Positions 1 through 7,683 of a DNA stretch of 64,000 nt are shown here, piece by piece. The DNA comes from Cystobacter fuscus (lineage in GTDB: Bacteria > Myxococcota > Myxococcia > Myxococcales > Myxococcaceae). Positions within the stretch are counted from its first letter, which is position 1. Each line of letters opens with the position of its first letter. A program made the position numbers and the translations under genes. The stretch is taken from positions 12,152,001-12,216,000 of the forward strand of contig NZ_CP022098.1 of assembly GCF_002305875.1 (NCBI RefSeq), in the 5' to 3' direction. A model generated the notes under the pieces. The model was given only the letters and a program-made list of their open reading frames with translations, searched no databases and had not been told where the DNA came from.

Positions 1-45
1 TGTCGACAACAGGGCCACCGCCAGGGCGGTCAGCATTCGTTTCAA
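1..45 (-). CDS. Partial gene: N-terminal signal peptide of an exported protein
   Basis: Only the first 15 codons lie in the window and the gene continues past the left edge. Read on the minus strand from a TTG at 45 it gives MKRMLTALAVALLST, a positively charged start followed by a hydrophobic stretch, as in a Sec signal peptide. An ATG at 36 is an alternative start but would drop the Lys-Arg pair. It diverges from the two-component operator genes at 151, so it could be their target, but this is inference from position only. Confidence 0.4.
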   Translation of the reverse strand, partial: MKRMLTALAVALLST

Positions 46-150
46 GGAAGACCTCTCGGGTGTCGGGGTTCCCAATTCGGCTTGTCTTGCAACACCGACG
101 ATATGAATCGAAGCTGTCACCGACCTGTCGCGCGCCGGTGAGGAGGTCGC

Positions 151-816
151 TTGCGCATCCTGATTGTCGAAGACAACGCATCCCTGGCGCGTGGACTCAC
201 CGCGTCATTCAGGGCGTCTGGGTTCGCCGTGGACCATGTAACGCATGGCGTCGCGGCCTTGGATGAAGAGCGGCTCGTCCCCTACAACCTGATGATCCTC
301 GACGTGGGCCTGCCGGACCTCAGTGGCTTCGAGGTGCTCAGACAGCTCCGCCAGCGCGGCTCGAAGACGCCGGTGTTGATCCTCACCGCGCGCGCCGCCC
401 TCAACGACAAGGTGAAGGGACTGGACCTGGGAGCGGACGACTACCTGCTCAAGCCTTTCGAGCCCGCCGAGCTGGAGGCCCGCGTGCGCGCGCTGCTGCG
501 ACGCGGCCAGGGACAGCCAGCGCCCGCCCTCACGCTCGGTGGGTTGGTGTTCGATCGCTCCACGGGGACCGCCACGCTGCATGGGCGTCCGCTGGAGCTG
601 CGCCGGCGGGAGTGGGCCGTCCTGGAGAGCCTGATGATGCGGGCGGGAAAGGTCGTCACCAAGGAGCGGCTGAGCACCGAGGTGTTCGGCCATGACGAGC
701 CGGTGGGCCCCAACGCGCTCGAGGTGTACGTGGGGCGGCTGCGCAAGAAGCTCGAGCCCGACGGCCCCACCATCCGCACCATCCGTGGCCTCGGCTACCT
801 GCTCAACGCCTCGTGA
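151..816 (+). CDS. OmpR-family response regulator (TctD/QseB-like)
   Basis: Cytoplasmic two-component response regulator of 221 aa. The receiver domain (about 1-115) shows the acidic pair E7-D8, phospho-acceptor D51 in LDVGLP, T79 and K101 in the LKPF motif. The C-terminal winged-helix domain (about 128-218) has the OmpR pattern ending in TIRGLGYLL. The start is a TTG at 151 with AGGAGG at 141-146, an ideal ribosome binding site; no ATG fits. Its stop overlaps the GTG of the following histidine kinase by four bases, so the two are translationally coupled. The target genes are unknown; the divergent exported-protein gene at the left edge is a candidate. Family assignment is firm, subfamily less so. 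Confidence 0.93.
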   Translation: MRILIVEDNASLARGLTASFRASGFAVDHVTHGVAALDEERLVPYNLMILDVGLPDLSGFEVLRQLRQRGSKTPVLILTARAALNDKVKGLDLGADDYLLKPFEPAELEARVRALLRRGQGQPAPALTLGGLVFDRSTGTATLHGRPLELRRREWAVLESLMMRAGKVVTKERLSTEVFGHDEPVGPNALEVYVGRLRKKLEPDGPTIRTIRGLGYLLNAS

Positions 817-2216
817 AGACACCGGGTGAATCGAGCTCCCTCACCACGCGGCTCGTGGTGGCCATGGCGGGTCCCCTGCTGGCGCTGGCACTGGTGCTGG
901 GATTGGGAGGCGCCTGGCTGATTCACGGCGTGGTGCAGCGCAGTGGGGATCGCATCCTCGCGGGCTCGGTGGGCGCCATCGCGGAGACCGTGGCGCTGGA
1001 AGACGGGGAGCTGACGCTGGACCTTCCGCCCGCGGCCTTCGGCATGCTGGAGAACAGCGAGCGCGACAACGTCTACTACGCCATCCGGCACGAGGGACGG
1101 CTCATCACCGGCTACCCGGAGCTGGCGTTTCCCCCCGAGCCCCCCGAGCGCGACACCGTGGCCTTCCGTGACGAGACGTTCCGAGGCCAGCCGGTGCGCG
1201 TGGCGGCGGTGAGCCGGAGGATTCCGCGGCTCAAGGAGCCGGTGGTGGTGCAGGTCGCGGAGACGCTCGAGGCGCGGCGGGCGCTCCAGGCCCGCATGGT
1301 GTTCGGACTGGCCCTGCTGGAGGCCGCTCTCATCCTCGGCGCCGCGCTGACGGCCCGGCCCGCCCTGCGGTGGGGACTCAAGCCCCTGGCCCGCGCGCGC
1401 GCCAGCGTGGAGGCCAAGGCCCGCGCCGCGCCCGTGGAGCTGTCACCGCTGCCGCTCGCGTCCGTGCCCACCGAGCTGCGCCCCTTCGTCGAGGCCGTCA
1501 ACGCACTGCTGTCCCGGCTGGAGGAGTCCACCGCGCGCATGCGCCGCTTCACCGGCGATGCCTCCCACCAGATGCGCACCCCGCTCGCGGTGCTGCGCAC
1601 GCACCTGGCGCTCGCCCTGCGCGAGGACGCGACAGAGCAGGAGCGGCACACCGCCCTGTCGGAGGTGCGGGACGCGACGCTGTCGCTGGAGCGGCTCCTG
1701 ACGCAATTGCTGACACTGGCGCGAGCGGAGGAGCGCGGCGCCCTGCCCGCGCTGCAACGGGTGGATTTGAATGGCCTCGCGGCCCAGGTGACGGCGGACT
1801 TCGTGCCCCAGGCGTTGCGCGCGGACGTCGAGGTCCAGTTCGAGGGCCATGAGCCGGAGCTGCCCATCCGCGCGGATCCCGTGCTGGTGCGCGAGGTGGC
1901 TGGCAACCTCCTGGACAACGCCATCCGCTACCACCGGCGGGGCGGGCAGGTGACGGTGCGGGTGACGTCCCGCGACGGAGCGCCCTGGCTGGAGATCGAG
2001 GACGACGGCCCCGGGATTCCTCGCGAGCAGCGCGAGAGCGTGTTCCAGCGATTCCACCGACTGCCGCGGGACCAGTCCCAGTCCGGAAGCGGGTTGGGCC
2101 TGCCCATCGTCCGCTCGCTCGCGCAGCACATGGAGGCCGAGGTCGTCCTGCGTGATGGGACGGGCGGTGCCGGACTCACGGCCGCCGTGCGCTTCCAGCC
2201 GTGGAATGAGCGCTAA
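813..2216 (+). CDS. Sensor histidine kinase (TctE-like)
   Basis: Membrane sensor kinase of 467 aa, partner of the response regulator directly upstream (GTG start overlaps its stop). Membrane segments lie at about 18-42 and 162-180, enclosing a periplasmic sensor region of about 120 residues like the 2CSK_N region of TctE/QseC kinases. H252 in FTGDASHQMRTPL is the phosphorylated histidine. The ATPase domain shows the N box (NLLDNAIRYH), G1 box (DDGPGIP) and G2 box (GSGLGLPIV). All catalytic boxes are intact. The ligand cannot be deduced; TctE relatives sense tricarboxylates but the sensor region is too variable to transfer that here. Confidence 0.92.
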   Translation: MKTPGESSSLTTRLVVAMAGPLLALALVLGLGGAWLIHGVVQRSGDRILAGSVGAIAETVALEDGELTLDLPPAAFGMLENSERDNVYYAIRHEGRLITGYPELAFPPEPPERDTVAFRDETFRGQPVRVAAVSRRIPRLKEPVVVQVAETLEARRALQARMVFGLALLEAALILGAALTARPALRWGLKPLARARASVEAKARAAPVELSPLPLASVPTELRPFVEAVNALLSRLEESTARMRRFTGDASHQMRTPLAVLRTHLALALREDATEQERHTALSEVRDATLSLERLLTQLLTLARAEERGALPALQRVDLNGLAAQVTADFVPQALRADVEVQFEGHEPELPIRADPVLVREVAGNLLDNAIRYHRRGGQVTVRVTSRDGAPWLEIEDDGPGIPREQRESVFQRFHRLPRDQSQSGSGLGLPIVRSLAQHMEAEVVLRDGTGGAGLTAAVRFQPWNER

Positions 2217-2301
2217 GGGCGTGGCCCGTTGTTATGCGCCACCTTCAGCGGCGTGGCCTTGCTAGGTTGCGCCGCCAGGAACGGCCGAAGGAACCCCCAG
2301 G

Positions 2302-3405
2302 ATGATCACGTCCATTCAACTCCGGAGCTTCAAGGGCCACCTCGACACCATCGTGCCCCTGGAACGTCTGACCGTGCTCGTGGGTCCGAACGGCACCGGA
2401 AAGACCAGCGTGCTCCAGGCGCTCCGACTGATCTCCGAGCTGGCGCACAATCGGGCTGAGAATGTCCTTCGCGGTGACCTGAGACCTCAGGATCTCTTGA
2501 GCCGCTCACGACAGGGGCCCACCACCCTCGCCGTGCAGGGAAGGGACAACGCGCAGGATTGGAGCCTCGTCCTGCAATTCGCTGAACCGGACCCGCAGGG
2601 CGTCCACAAGGAAATCCTGAGGAGGACGGAATGGTTGTATGGCTCGTACTCCGGTGACCCTCGGACAGAATTGCATGCCCTCCAACACGCAAGATCCGAG
2701 GCGGAGGGCAACAAGATCCCATCGCTCGTCAGCCCGGCGGTGCTCTACCACTTCGACGCCCGCCGGATCGCCGCCGCCGCCTACAGCTCCGAGGAAAACC
2801 CAGCCGTCGACGCGGACGGAGGGAACACCGCGGTCGTTCTCGCGGCATTGAAGCTCGAACGTGAAGAGATCTTCGAGCAGATCGAGTCGGAGCTGCGCAA
2901 GATCGTCCCGAGCGTTCAGCGGATTCGCGTCCGACGGGTCAAGATGCCACCCACCGACAACTCCAATGAGCCCCGGGTCGGCAACAAGATCTTCATCGAT
3001 TTCCAGGGCGCCCCCGACGTCCCGGCCCACGGTGCCAGCGAAGGCACGCTCGTCACCCTCGCGCTGCTGACCGCGCTCTTCAGCCCGAACCGCCCGCGCA
3101 TCCTGCTGCTCGACGACATCGATCAATCCCTCCATCCCCAGGCGCAGATGGAGCTGATGGGCGAGTTGAAACGCCTCCTCGAGAACTTCCCGGAGCTCCA
3201 GCTCGTCGCCACCACGCATTCCCCCTACATCCTCGACGCCATTGAGCCCTCCGATGTCCGGGTGTTCGCTCCGCGTAAGGATGGTTTAATCGCATGCCGG
3301 AGCCTCTCGGATCATCCGCAAGCGGAGAAGATGCGCGGAGTCCTCACCACCGGTCAGCTCTGGAGTCTCGATCCGGAGTGGCGCTGGGTCGCGGGGGAGG
3401 GCTGA
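2302..3405 (+). CDS. AAA family ATPase (OLD/AAA_15/21-like), partner of TOPRIM-like gene
   Basis: Predicted 367-aa cytoplasmic ATPase of the SMC/RecF-like OLD group. It has Walker A GPNGTGKT (28-35), an ABC-like signature region around HGASEGT (243-249), Walker B ILLLDDID (267-274) and the switch histidine in ATTHSP (303-308). Short for a full OLD protein because the nuclease part is encoded separately in the next gene, one base downstream. Such split ATPase/TOPRIM pairs are known in phage defence (for example PARIS AriA/AriB), so a defence role is a reasonable inference, not shown. GC content is moderately high, so no strong transfer signal is visible. The start ATG at 2302 is preceded by a purine-rich AGGAACCCCCAGG. 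Confidence 0.85.
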   Translation: MITSIQLRSFKGHLDTIVPLERLTVLVGPNGTGKTSVLQALRLISELAHNRAENVLRGDLRPQDLLSRSRQGPTTLAVQGRDNAQDWSLVLQFAEPDPQGVHKEILRRTEWLYGSYSGDPRTELHALQHARSEAEGNKIPSLVSPAVLYHFDARRIAAAAYSSEENPAVDADGGNTAVVLAALKLEREEIFEQIESELRKIVPSVQRIRVRRVKMPPTDNSNEPRVGNKIFIDFQGAPDVPAHGASEGTLVTLALLTALFSPNRPRILLLDDIDQSLHPQAQMELMGELKRLLENFPELQLVATTHSPYILDAIEPSDVRVFAPRKDGLIACRSLSDHPQAEKMRGVLTTGQLWSLDPEWRWVAGEG

Positions 3406-3406
3406 G

Positions 3407-4204
3407 ATGGCGAAGCTCCTCGTCTTCTGCGAGTCCCCCGCCGATCTCGAGACCATTCAGGCCCTCGTCGAGCGCGTCCTCCGGGAGCAGGGTCCTGATT
3501 GGGTCCGGGATCTCCTCGATGGTCCCGACGAAGGAGCCCGAGAGTTCCGCGAGTGGATGCCCGATGGTGAGGGCCGGAGCTATTTCGATCTCCACAAGTT
3601 GTCAGCCTATGCGCGCCGCCACAAGCTCCGTGTGCCCCAGGGGCACTTCGCGGGTCGGCCGGGCGAAGCCGGCGCCCTGATGGGACGCACGGCCTTTCTC
3701 GTGGCCCGCGAGCTCGCGCTCCAGGACACGAAGCTCGAAGCGGTCATCCTCGTCTGGGACATGGATGACCAGGGACAGGACAGACGCAAGGGTCTGACTC
3801 AAGCCAGCACCGAGGCGCGTTCCCTCGTCCCCTTCGAGATCGTCCTCGGTTGTCCCGACCCGATGCGCGAGGCCTGGGTGCTCGCCGGATTCGAGCCCGA
3901 AACGGAGGCCGAGCGGGAACGCCTCGCCGCCATGCGCCAGGAACTCGGATTCAACCCCTGTGAAGAGGCGCACCGGCTCGATGCGAAGAAGGAGCAGGCC
4001 AGGCGAAATCCCAAGCGCGTGCTCGAGGAACTCACAGCCGGCGAGCGCGATCGGGCGGTCCGTTGCTGGACCGAAGCGCCCCTCACGCGATTGCGTGCTC
4101 GCGGCGGGCCCAGCGGGCTGAGCGCGTTCCTCGATGAGTCCGCGCGGTCGCTGATTCCGCGCCTCAGTGGAGAGCCCCCCAAGCCGCCCCCCGCCCAGGA
4201 CTGA
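3407..4204 (+). CDS. TOPRIM-like protein (DUF4276-like), partner of the ATPase
   Basis: 265-aa protein whose layout fits a TOPRIM-like nuclease fold: an early acidic residue E9 in LLVFCES after the first strand, then a hydrophobic strand ending in WDMDDQ with D118 and D120, then REAWVLAGF (154-162), close to the EAWLLAD signature of the DUF4276 family. Starts one base after the ATPase stop, so it is co-translated. In OLD-like systems the TOPRIM part cuts DNA or RNA once licensed by the ATPase; here this is inferred from motifs and operon structure. The C-terminal 80 residues are charged and unrecognised. A DUF4435-type TOPRIM (AriB-like) is an alternative label. Confidence 0.72.
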   Translation: MAKLLVFCESPADLETIQALVERVLREQGPDWVRDLLDGPDEGAREFREWMPDGEGRSYFDLHKLSAYARRHKLRVPQGHFAGRPGEAGALMGRTAFLVARELALQDTKLEAVILVWDMDDQGQDRRKGLTQASTEARSLVPFEIVLGCPDPMREAWVLAGFEPETEAERERLAAMRQELGFNPCEEAHRLDAKKEQARRNPKRVLEELTAGERDRAVRCWTEAPLTRLRARGGPSGLSAFLDESARSLIPRLSGEPPKPPPAQD

Positions 4205-4225
4205 CAAAGACCGGAGCCCAAGCCT

Positions 4226-4924
4226 CTAACCCAGCGCGGAAACCCCCGCGGCGCACAGGAGCAGGCCCACTGCCAGCAGCACCCCGCCCAGCACGTCCGA
4301 GCCCTTGAGCGAGGAGAGTTGCTTCTCCGTCTCGCCAAACACTTCCAATTCCGAACCCCCCGTGAGCACCAGCCCTCGTGGCCCCTCCCTCACCCACCCC
4401 AGCGCGACCACCGTCGTCCCCAGCTCGAGCCGCTCCTCTCGCAGCCGCGTGCGCAGGTCCGTCCTGCCCTCGCGAGCGCTGATGTAGCGCGCGAGCAGAT
4501 CCTGCCGGATCTCGGGAACCCAGGCGGCGAGGCCGGGAGCGAACTCGCGCGCGCGGAGGTAATGGAACACCGCCCCCTCGGGCTCGAGCTCGATGCGGCC
4601 GGACTCGTCGTCCAGCCCACAGCCCGTCGCGTATTCCTTCTCGGAGTACACCGTCTCCACGAGCTTCTTCATCTCCTCCTGCACTTCCTGGACGGTCATC
4701 TGGAAGTAGGCGCAGTCCACGTCGGCCAGCGGCGCGTGCACGGGCTCCCGGGCCACCACCTGCCCCACCATCTTCACGAACGCGCCCGCGCGAGCCTCTC
4801 GCACCAGCGTCCTCGGCATGCGCCGCAACCGCGCGCGCAGCGTCCGGCCCACCACCAGGAGCGCGATTCCAGCGAGCGACACCCCCAGCCCCAGGAGGAG
4901 CACCACCGTCATGGCGTCTTGCAT
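4226..4924 (-). CDS. Membrane protein with GIDE-like domain
   Basis: 232-aa protein with a membrane segment at about 5-27 (TVVLLLGLGVSLAGIALLVVG) and a second at the C terminus (about 209-230). The large middle part matches the GIDE pattern found in eukaryotic MUL1/MAPL ubiquitin ligases and in many bacterial membrane proteins: CAYFQMTVQE early, an acidic V-rich core, and a late GWVREGPRG segment. No RING finger is present, so ligase activity is not expected. The start at 4924 (MQDAMTVV) was chosen because longer forms read into the promoter of the divergent nudK-like gene; ATG at 4912 is an alternative. Function in bacteria is unknown. It converges with the TOPRIM-like gene, leaving 21 bases between stops. 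Confidence 0.65.
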   Translation of the reverse strand: MQDAMTVVLLLGLGVSLAGIALLVVGRTLRARLRRMPRTLVREARAGAFVKMVGQVVAREPVHAPLADVDCAYFQMTVQEVQEEMKKLVETVYSEKEYATGCGLDDESGRIELEPEGAVFHYLRAREFAPGLAAWVPEIRQDLLARYISAREGRTDLRTRLREERLELGTTVVALGWVREGPRGLVLTGGSELEVFGETEKQLSSLKGSDVLGGVLLAVGLLLCAAGVSALG

Positions 4925-5054
4925 GCCCCCGGTTGCTACCCCAGCGGGTTGGGAGAGCGACAGGGAGCCCCTTTCGCCCGCTACTCTTGTGCGAATACGC
5001 TCATATCTGCTCTTTTGGTTGCGAATTCCTCTACATTCATGCACTTTTCCGAGC

Positions 5055-6083
5055 ATGAACGCGCATACGCCCCTGATGGTCCTCGTGGCGGGCCCCTACC
5101 GGTCCGGAACGGGGGATGATCCCGCGAAGCTCGCCGCGAACGTGCGGGTGATGAACGAGGCCGCGCTCGCCCTCTACCGGGCGGGACACCTGCCGGTGAC
5201 GGGCGAGGCCCTGGCGCTTCCGTTGATCGAACTGGCCGGCAGCAAGGCCATCGGGGACAGCGTCTTCAACGAGATCTTCCACCCCATCGCCCGCCGGCTC
5301 ATCCCCCACTGTGACGCCGTGCTGCGCGTCGGAGGCCCCTCGGCGGGCGCGGACGAAATGGTCAGCATGGCTCGCGCCCACGGCAAGGCGGTGTACTTCG
5401 GGCTCGACGAGCTGCCCCCGGCCCATGGAGAGATCTCGCCGCCCCCGGCGCCCCGTAACCCGGGCGGCTTCCGAGATCCTCGGACGGAGCCCTCGCGCAA
5501 CGACGCCGTGCGCATCACCGACGTGCGGGTCCTGTCCTCCAACTGGTACGTCCTGCGCAAGGTGACGTTCGACTACCGGCGCTCGGATGGCACCTGGAGC
5601 CGGCAGAACCGCGAGGCCTATGACCGGGGCAATGGGGCCACCGTCCTGCTCCATGACGCCTCGCGGGGCACGGTGCTGCTCATCCGCCAGTTCCGGTTGC
5701 CGGCCTACGTGAACGGCCACCCCGACGGCATGCTCCTCGAGGCCCCCGCGGGCCTGCTCGATGGCGAGCACCCCGACGCGGCGATCCGCCGGGAAGTCGA
5801 GGAGGAGACCGGGGTACGCATCGGCGAGGTGCAACCCGTCTTCGACCTCTTCATGAGCCCGGGCTCGGTCACCGAGCGCCTGCACTTCTTCGCCGCGCCC
5901 TACACCCGGGACACACGGGCTGCGGAGGGCGGGGGGCTCGCCGCCGAGGGCGAGGACATCCAGGTGCTCGAGCTCCCATTCTCCGAGGCCCTGCGGAAGA
6001 TCGACTCCGGGGAGATCATCGACGCGAAGACCATCCTGCTGCTCCAGTGGGCCGAGCGCCACGGCCTCCTCGAGAGGACCTGA
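5055..6083 (+). CDS. nudK: DUF4406/deoxyribosyltransferase-like domain fused to NudK-type Nudix hydrolase
   Basis: 342-aa two-domain protein. Residues about 1-115 start LMVLVAGPYRSG and continue with NVRVMNEAALALYRAGH and GEALALPL, as in nucleoside 2-deoxyribosyltransferase-like DUF4406 proteins. Residues about 150-342 match NudK (GDP-mannose pyrophosphatase) along their length: LSSNWYVLRKVTFDYRR, the Nudix box ending in REVEEETGV, then LFMSPGSVTERLHFF, GEDIQVLELPFSEAL and GEIIDAKTILLL. NudK alone is about 190 aa, so this is a fusion. It probably hydrolyses nucleoside diphosphate sugars; the N-terminal domain may act on a nucleotide product. The start at 5055 follows the family homology; a longer frame upstream lacks family features. 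It diverges from the GIDE gene across 130 bases. Confidence 0.85.
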   Translation: MNAHTPLMVLVAGPYRSGTGDDPAKLAANVRVMNEAALALYRAGHLPVTGEALALPLIELAGSKAIGDSVFNEIFHPIARRLIPHCDAVLRVGGPSAGADEMVSMARAHGKAVYFGLDELPPAHGEISPPPAPRNPGGFRDPRTEPSRNDAVRITDVRVLSSNWYVLRKVTFDYRRSDGTWSRQNREAYDRGNGATVLLHDASRGTVLLIRQFRLPAYVNGHPDGMLLEAPAGLLDGEHPDAAIRREVEEETGVRIGEVQPVFDLFMSPGSVTERLHFFAAPYTRDTRAAEGGGLAAEGEDIQVLELPFSEALRKIDSGEIIDAKTILLLQWAERHGLLERT

Positions 6084-6100
6084 GGAGCACCTGGGACGCC

Positions 6101-7360
6101 TCACTGGCGCATGAGCTGCTTGAGCGGCAACGAGACGAGGAAGGCCGCTCCCTCTCCAGGGGTGCTCCGTGCCCGGATGCTCCCCCCGTGACGCTCGGCG
6201 ATCTTCCGGCAGATGGCGAGACCAATCCCCGTGCCCTCGTACTGGCCACGCCCGTGCAGGCGCTGGAACACGTTGAAGATGCGATCGGCGAACTTCTCCT
6301 CGAAGCCGATGCCGTTGTCCTCCACCACCAGCTCACACCGCTGGGAGCGAGGATCCACCGTGCCGCGCACGGAGATGACCGGAGGCACGCCCTCGCGGCG
6401 GAACTTGAGGGCGTTGCCCACCAGGTTCTGCAGGAGCTGGCGCATCTGCGTGGCATCGGCCTCGAGCACGGGCAGCGCCTCCAGCGTGACGGTCGCTCCC
6501 GCCTGCTCGATCGCCGACTCCAGGTCCGCCAGCACCTCGCGGGCGACCACGGCGAGGTCCACCTGGGAGAAGGGCCGGGTCTTCGACGATACCCGCGAGA
6601 AGGCGAGCAGATCATCGATCAGCCGGCGCATGCGAGTCGCGGCGCCCTGCATGCGATCGACGTAGTCGCGGCCCTCGGGGCTGAGCGTGGTGGCGGACGT
6701 CTTCACCAGGCGCTCGCCGAAGGTCTGGATCTTCCTCAGCGGCTCCTGCAGGTCGTGCGAGGCCACATACGCGAAGCTCTCCAGCTCGCGGTTGGAGCGC
6801 TCCAGACTGAGCTGGGAGTGCTTGAGTTCGGAGATGTCGGTGAGGATCACCGTGAAGCCGACGAGCTGCTGACCCATCCGGATGGGCGCGACCCGGGCCA
6901 TGTACCACTCGGCGCCGGTGTGGAGGGAGGGAGGAATCTCGAAGGCATAGCGCTCGCCGGTCGTGAGCACCTTCTCGATGATGCCGCGGACCCGCTCGAC
7001 CATGTACGGCTCGAACCAGGAATAGAGGAGAGTCCCCATCGCCATCTCGGGGGTGTGCAGGGGCAGGGTGTAATTGAGGAAGCGGATCCTCGCCTCGGCA
7101 TCACAGGCGAACATGATGTTCGGCGACTGTGCGATCAGCGTCTGGATGCCAAACACGTCCTCCGTCTTCTTCGTGCGGCGCGCCTCGAGCCGGGCGGACA
7201 GGTCGTTGAGCGCCACGGCCAGCGGAGCGAGCGGTCCGCTCCCCACGTGCATCGGAGCATGCGGCTGTTGGGCTGCCATCCTCGCGACCAGCGCGAGCAA
7301 CTCCGCGATCGTCGTCTCGGGAGCCGCCGCCTTCTCCGGCGCTTCGTCCTCCGCACTCAT
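6101..7360 (-). CDS. PAS-domain sensor histidine kinase
   Basis: 419-aa soluble histidine kinase. A PAS domain spans about 68-180 (IQTLIAQSPNIMFACDAEAR... VILTDISELK), followed by a linker coiled coil, the HisKA dimerisation domain with H202 in FAYVASHDLQEPL, and a HATPase domain with NLVGNALKFR (N box), DNGIGF (G1) and GTGIGLAIC (G2). This SHDLQEP variety of H box is typical of cyanobacterial phytochrome-like and other PAS kinases that work with stand-alone response regulators. No membrane segment is seen and no response regulator is adjacent, so it is an orphan kinase. The start at 7360 has AAGGGGGG six bases upstream. Confidence 0.9.
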   Translation of the reverse strand: MSAEDEAPEKAAAPETTIAELLALVARMAAQQPHAPMHVGSGPLAPLAVALNDLSARLEARRTKKTEDVFGIQTLIAQSPNIMFACDAEARIRFLNYTLPLHTPEMAMGTLLYSWFEPYMVERVRGIIEKVLTTGERYAFEIPPSLHTGAEWYMARVAPIRMGQQLVGFTVILTDISELKHSQLSLERSNRELESFAYVASHDLQEPLRKIQTFGERLVKTSATTLSPEGRDYVDRMQGAATRMRRLIDDLLAFSRVSSKTRPFSQVDLAVVAREVLADLESAIEQAGATVTLEALPVLEADATQMRQLLQNLVGNALKFRREGVPPVISVRGTVDPRSQRCELVVEDNGIGFEEKFADRIFNVFQRLHGRGQYEGTGIGLAICRKIAERHGGSIRARSTPGEGAAFLVSLPLKQLMRQ

Positions 7361-7683
7361 GTCCCCCCCTTTCGATGGGTGTGTTCCCCAAGGGAGTCTT
7401 CTGCTGTGGGAGAAGGTAGTGGCGCAATCCCGCGTGCGGACAGGGGGAGGCGCCAGGACCCTCCCCAGGCGCGCCTTCAACCAGGCTCGGCTCGCATGAG
7501 CCCTCCGCGTCCGCCTCCGAAGGTCCACACGAGCGGCTCCCCGTCAGGCCCGGAGGAGCCAGGACGTCCCTGGCGCGGCGGACGCTCCGGCGTCCACGAC
7601 CGCGGCTGCTGACCCGAGGTCTCGAATCCATTCGCACACGTCCCCCGTGCCCCTCCGGGCGCGGGCCAGATTCCGAGAAGGTC
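7361..7683. other. Divergent intergenic region
   Basis: 323 bases between the histidine kinase (minus) and rtcB (plus). It must hold both promoters, but no convincing -35/-10 pair is visible. A small hairpin (GGACGC/GCGTCC around 7580-7595) is the only structure seen. No coding potential consistent with neighbours was found on either strand. Confidence 0.4.

Noticed and set aside
6047-7612. 520-codon plus-strand frame opposite the PAS kinase
   Set aside because: It is antisense to all catalytic motifs of the kinase, overlaps the nudK end and shows no domain pattern.
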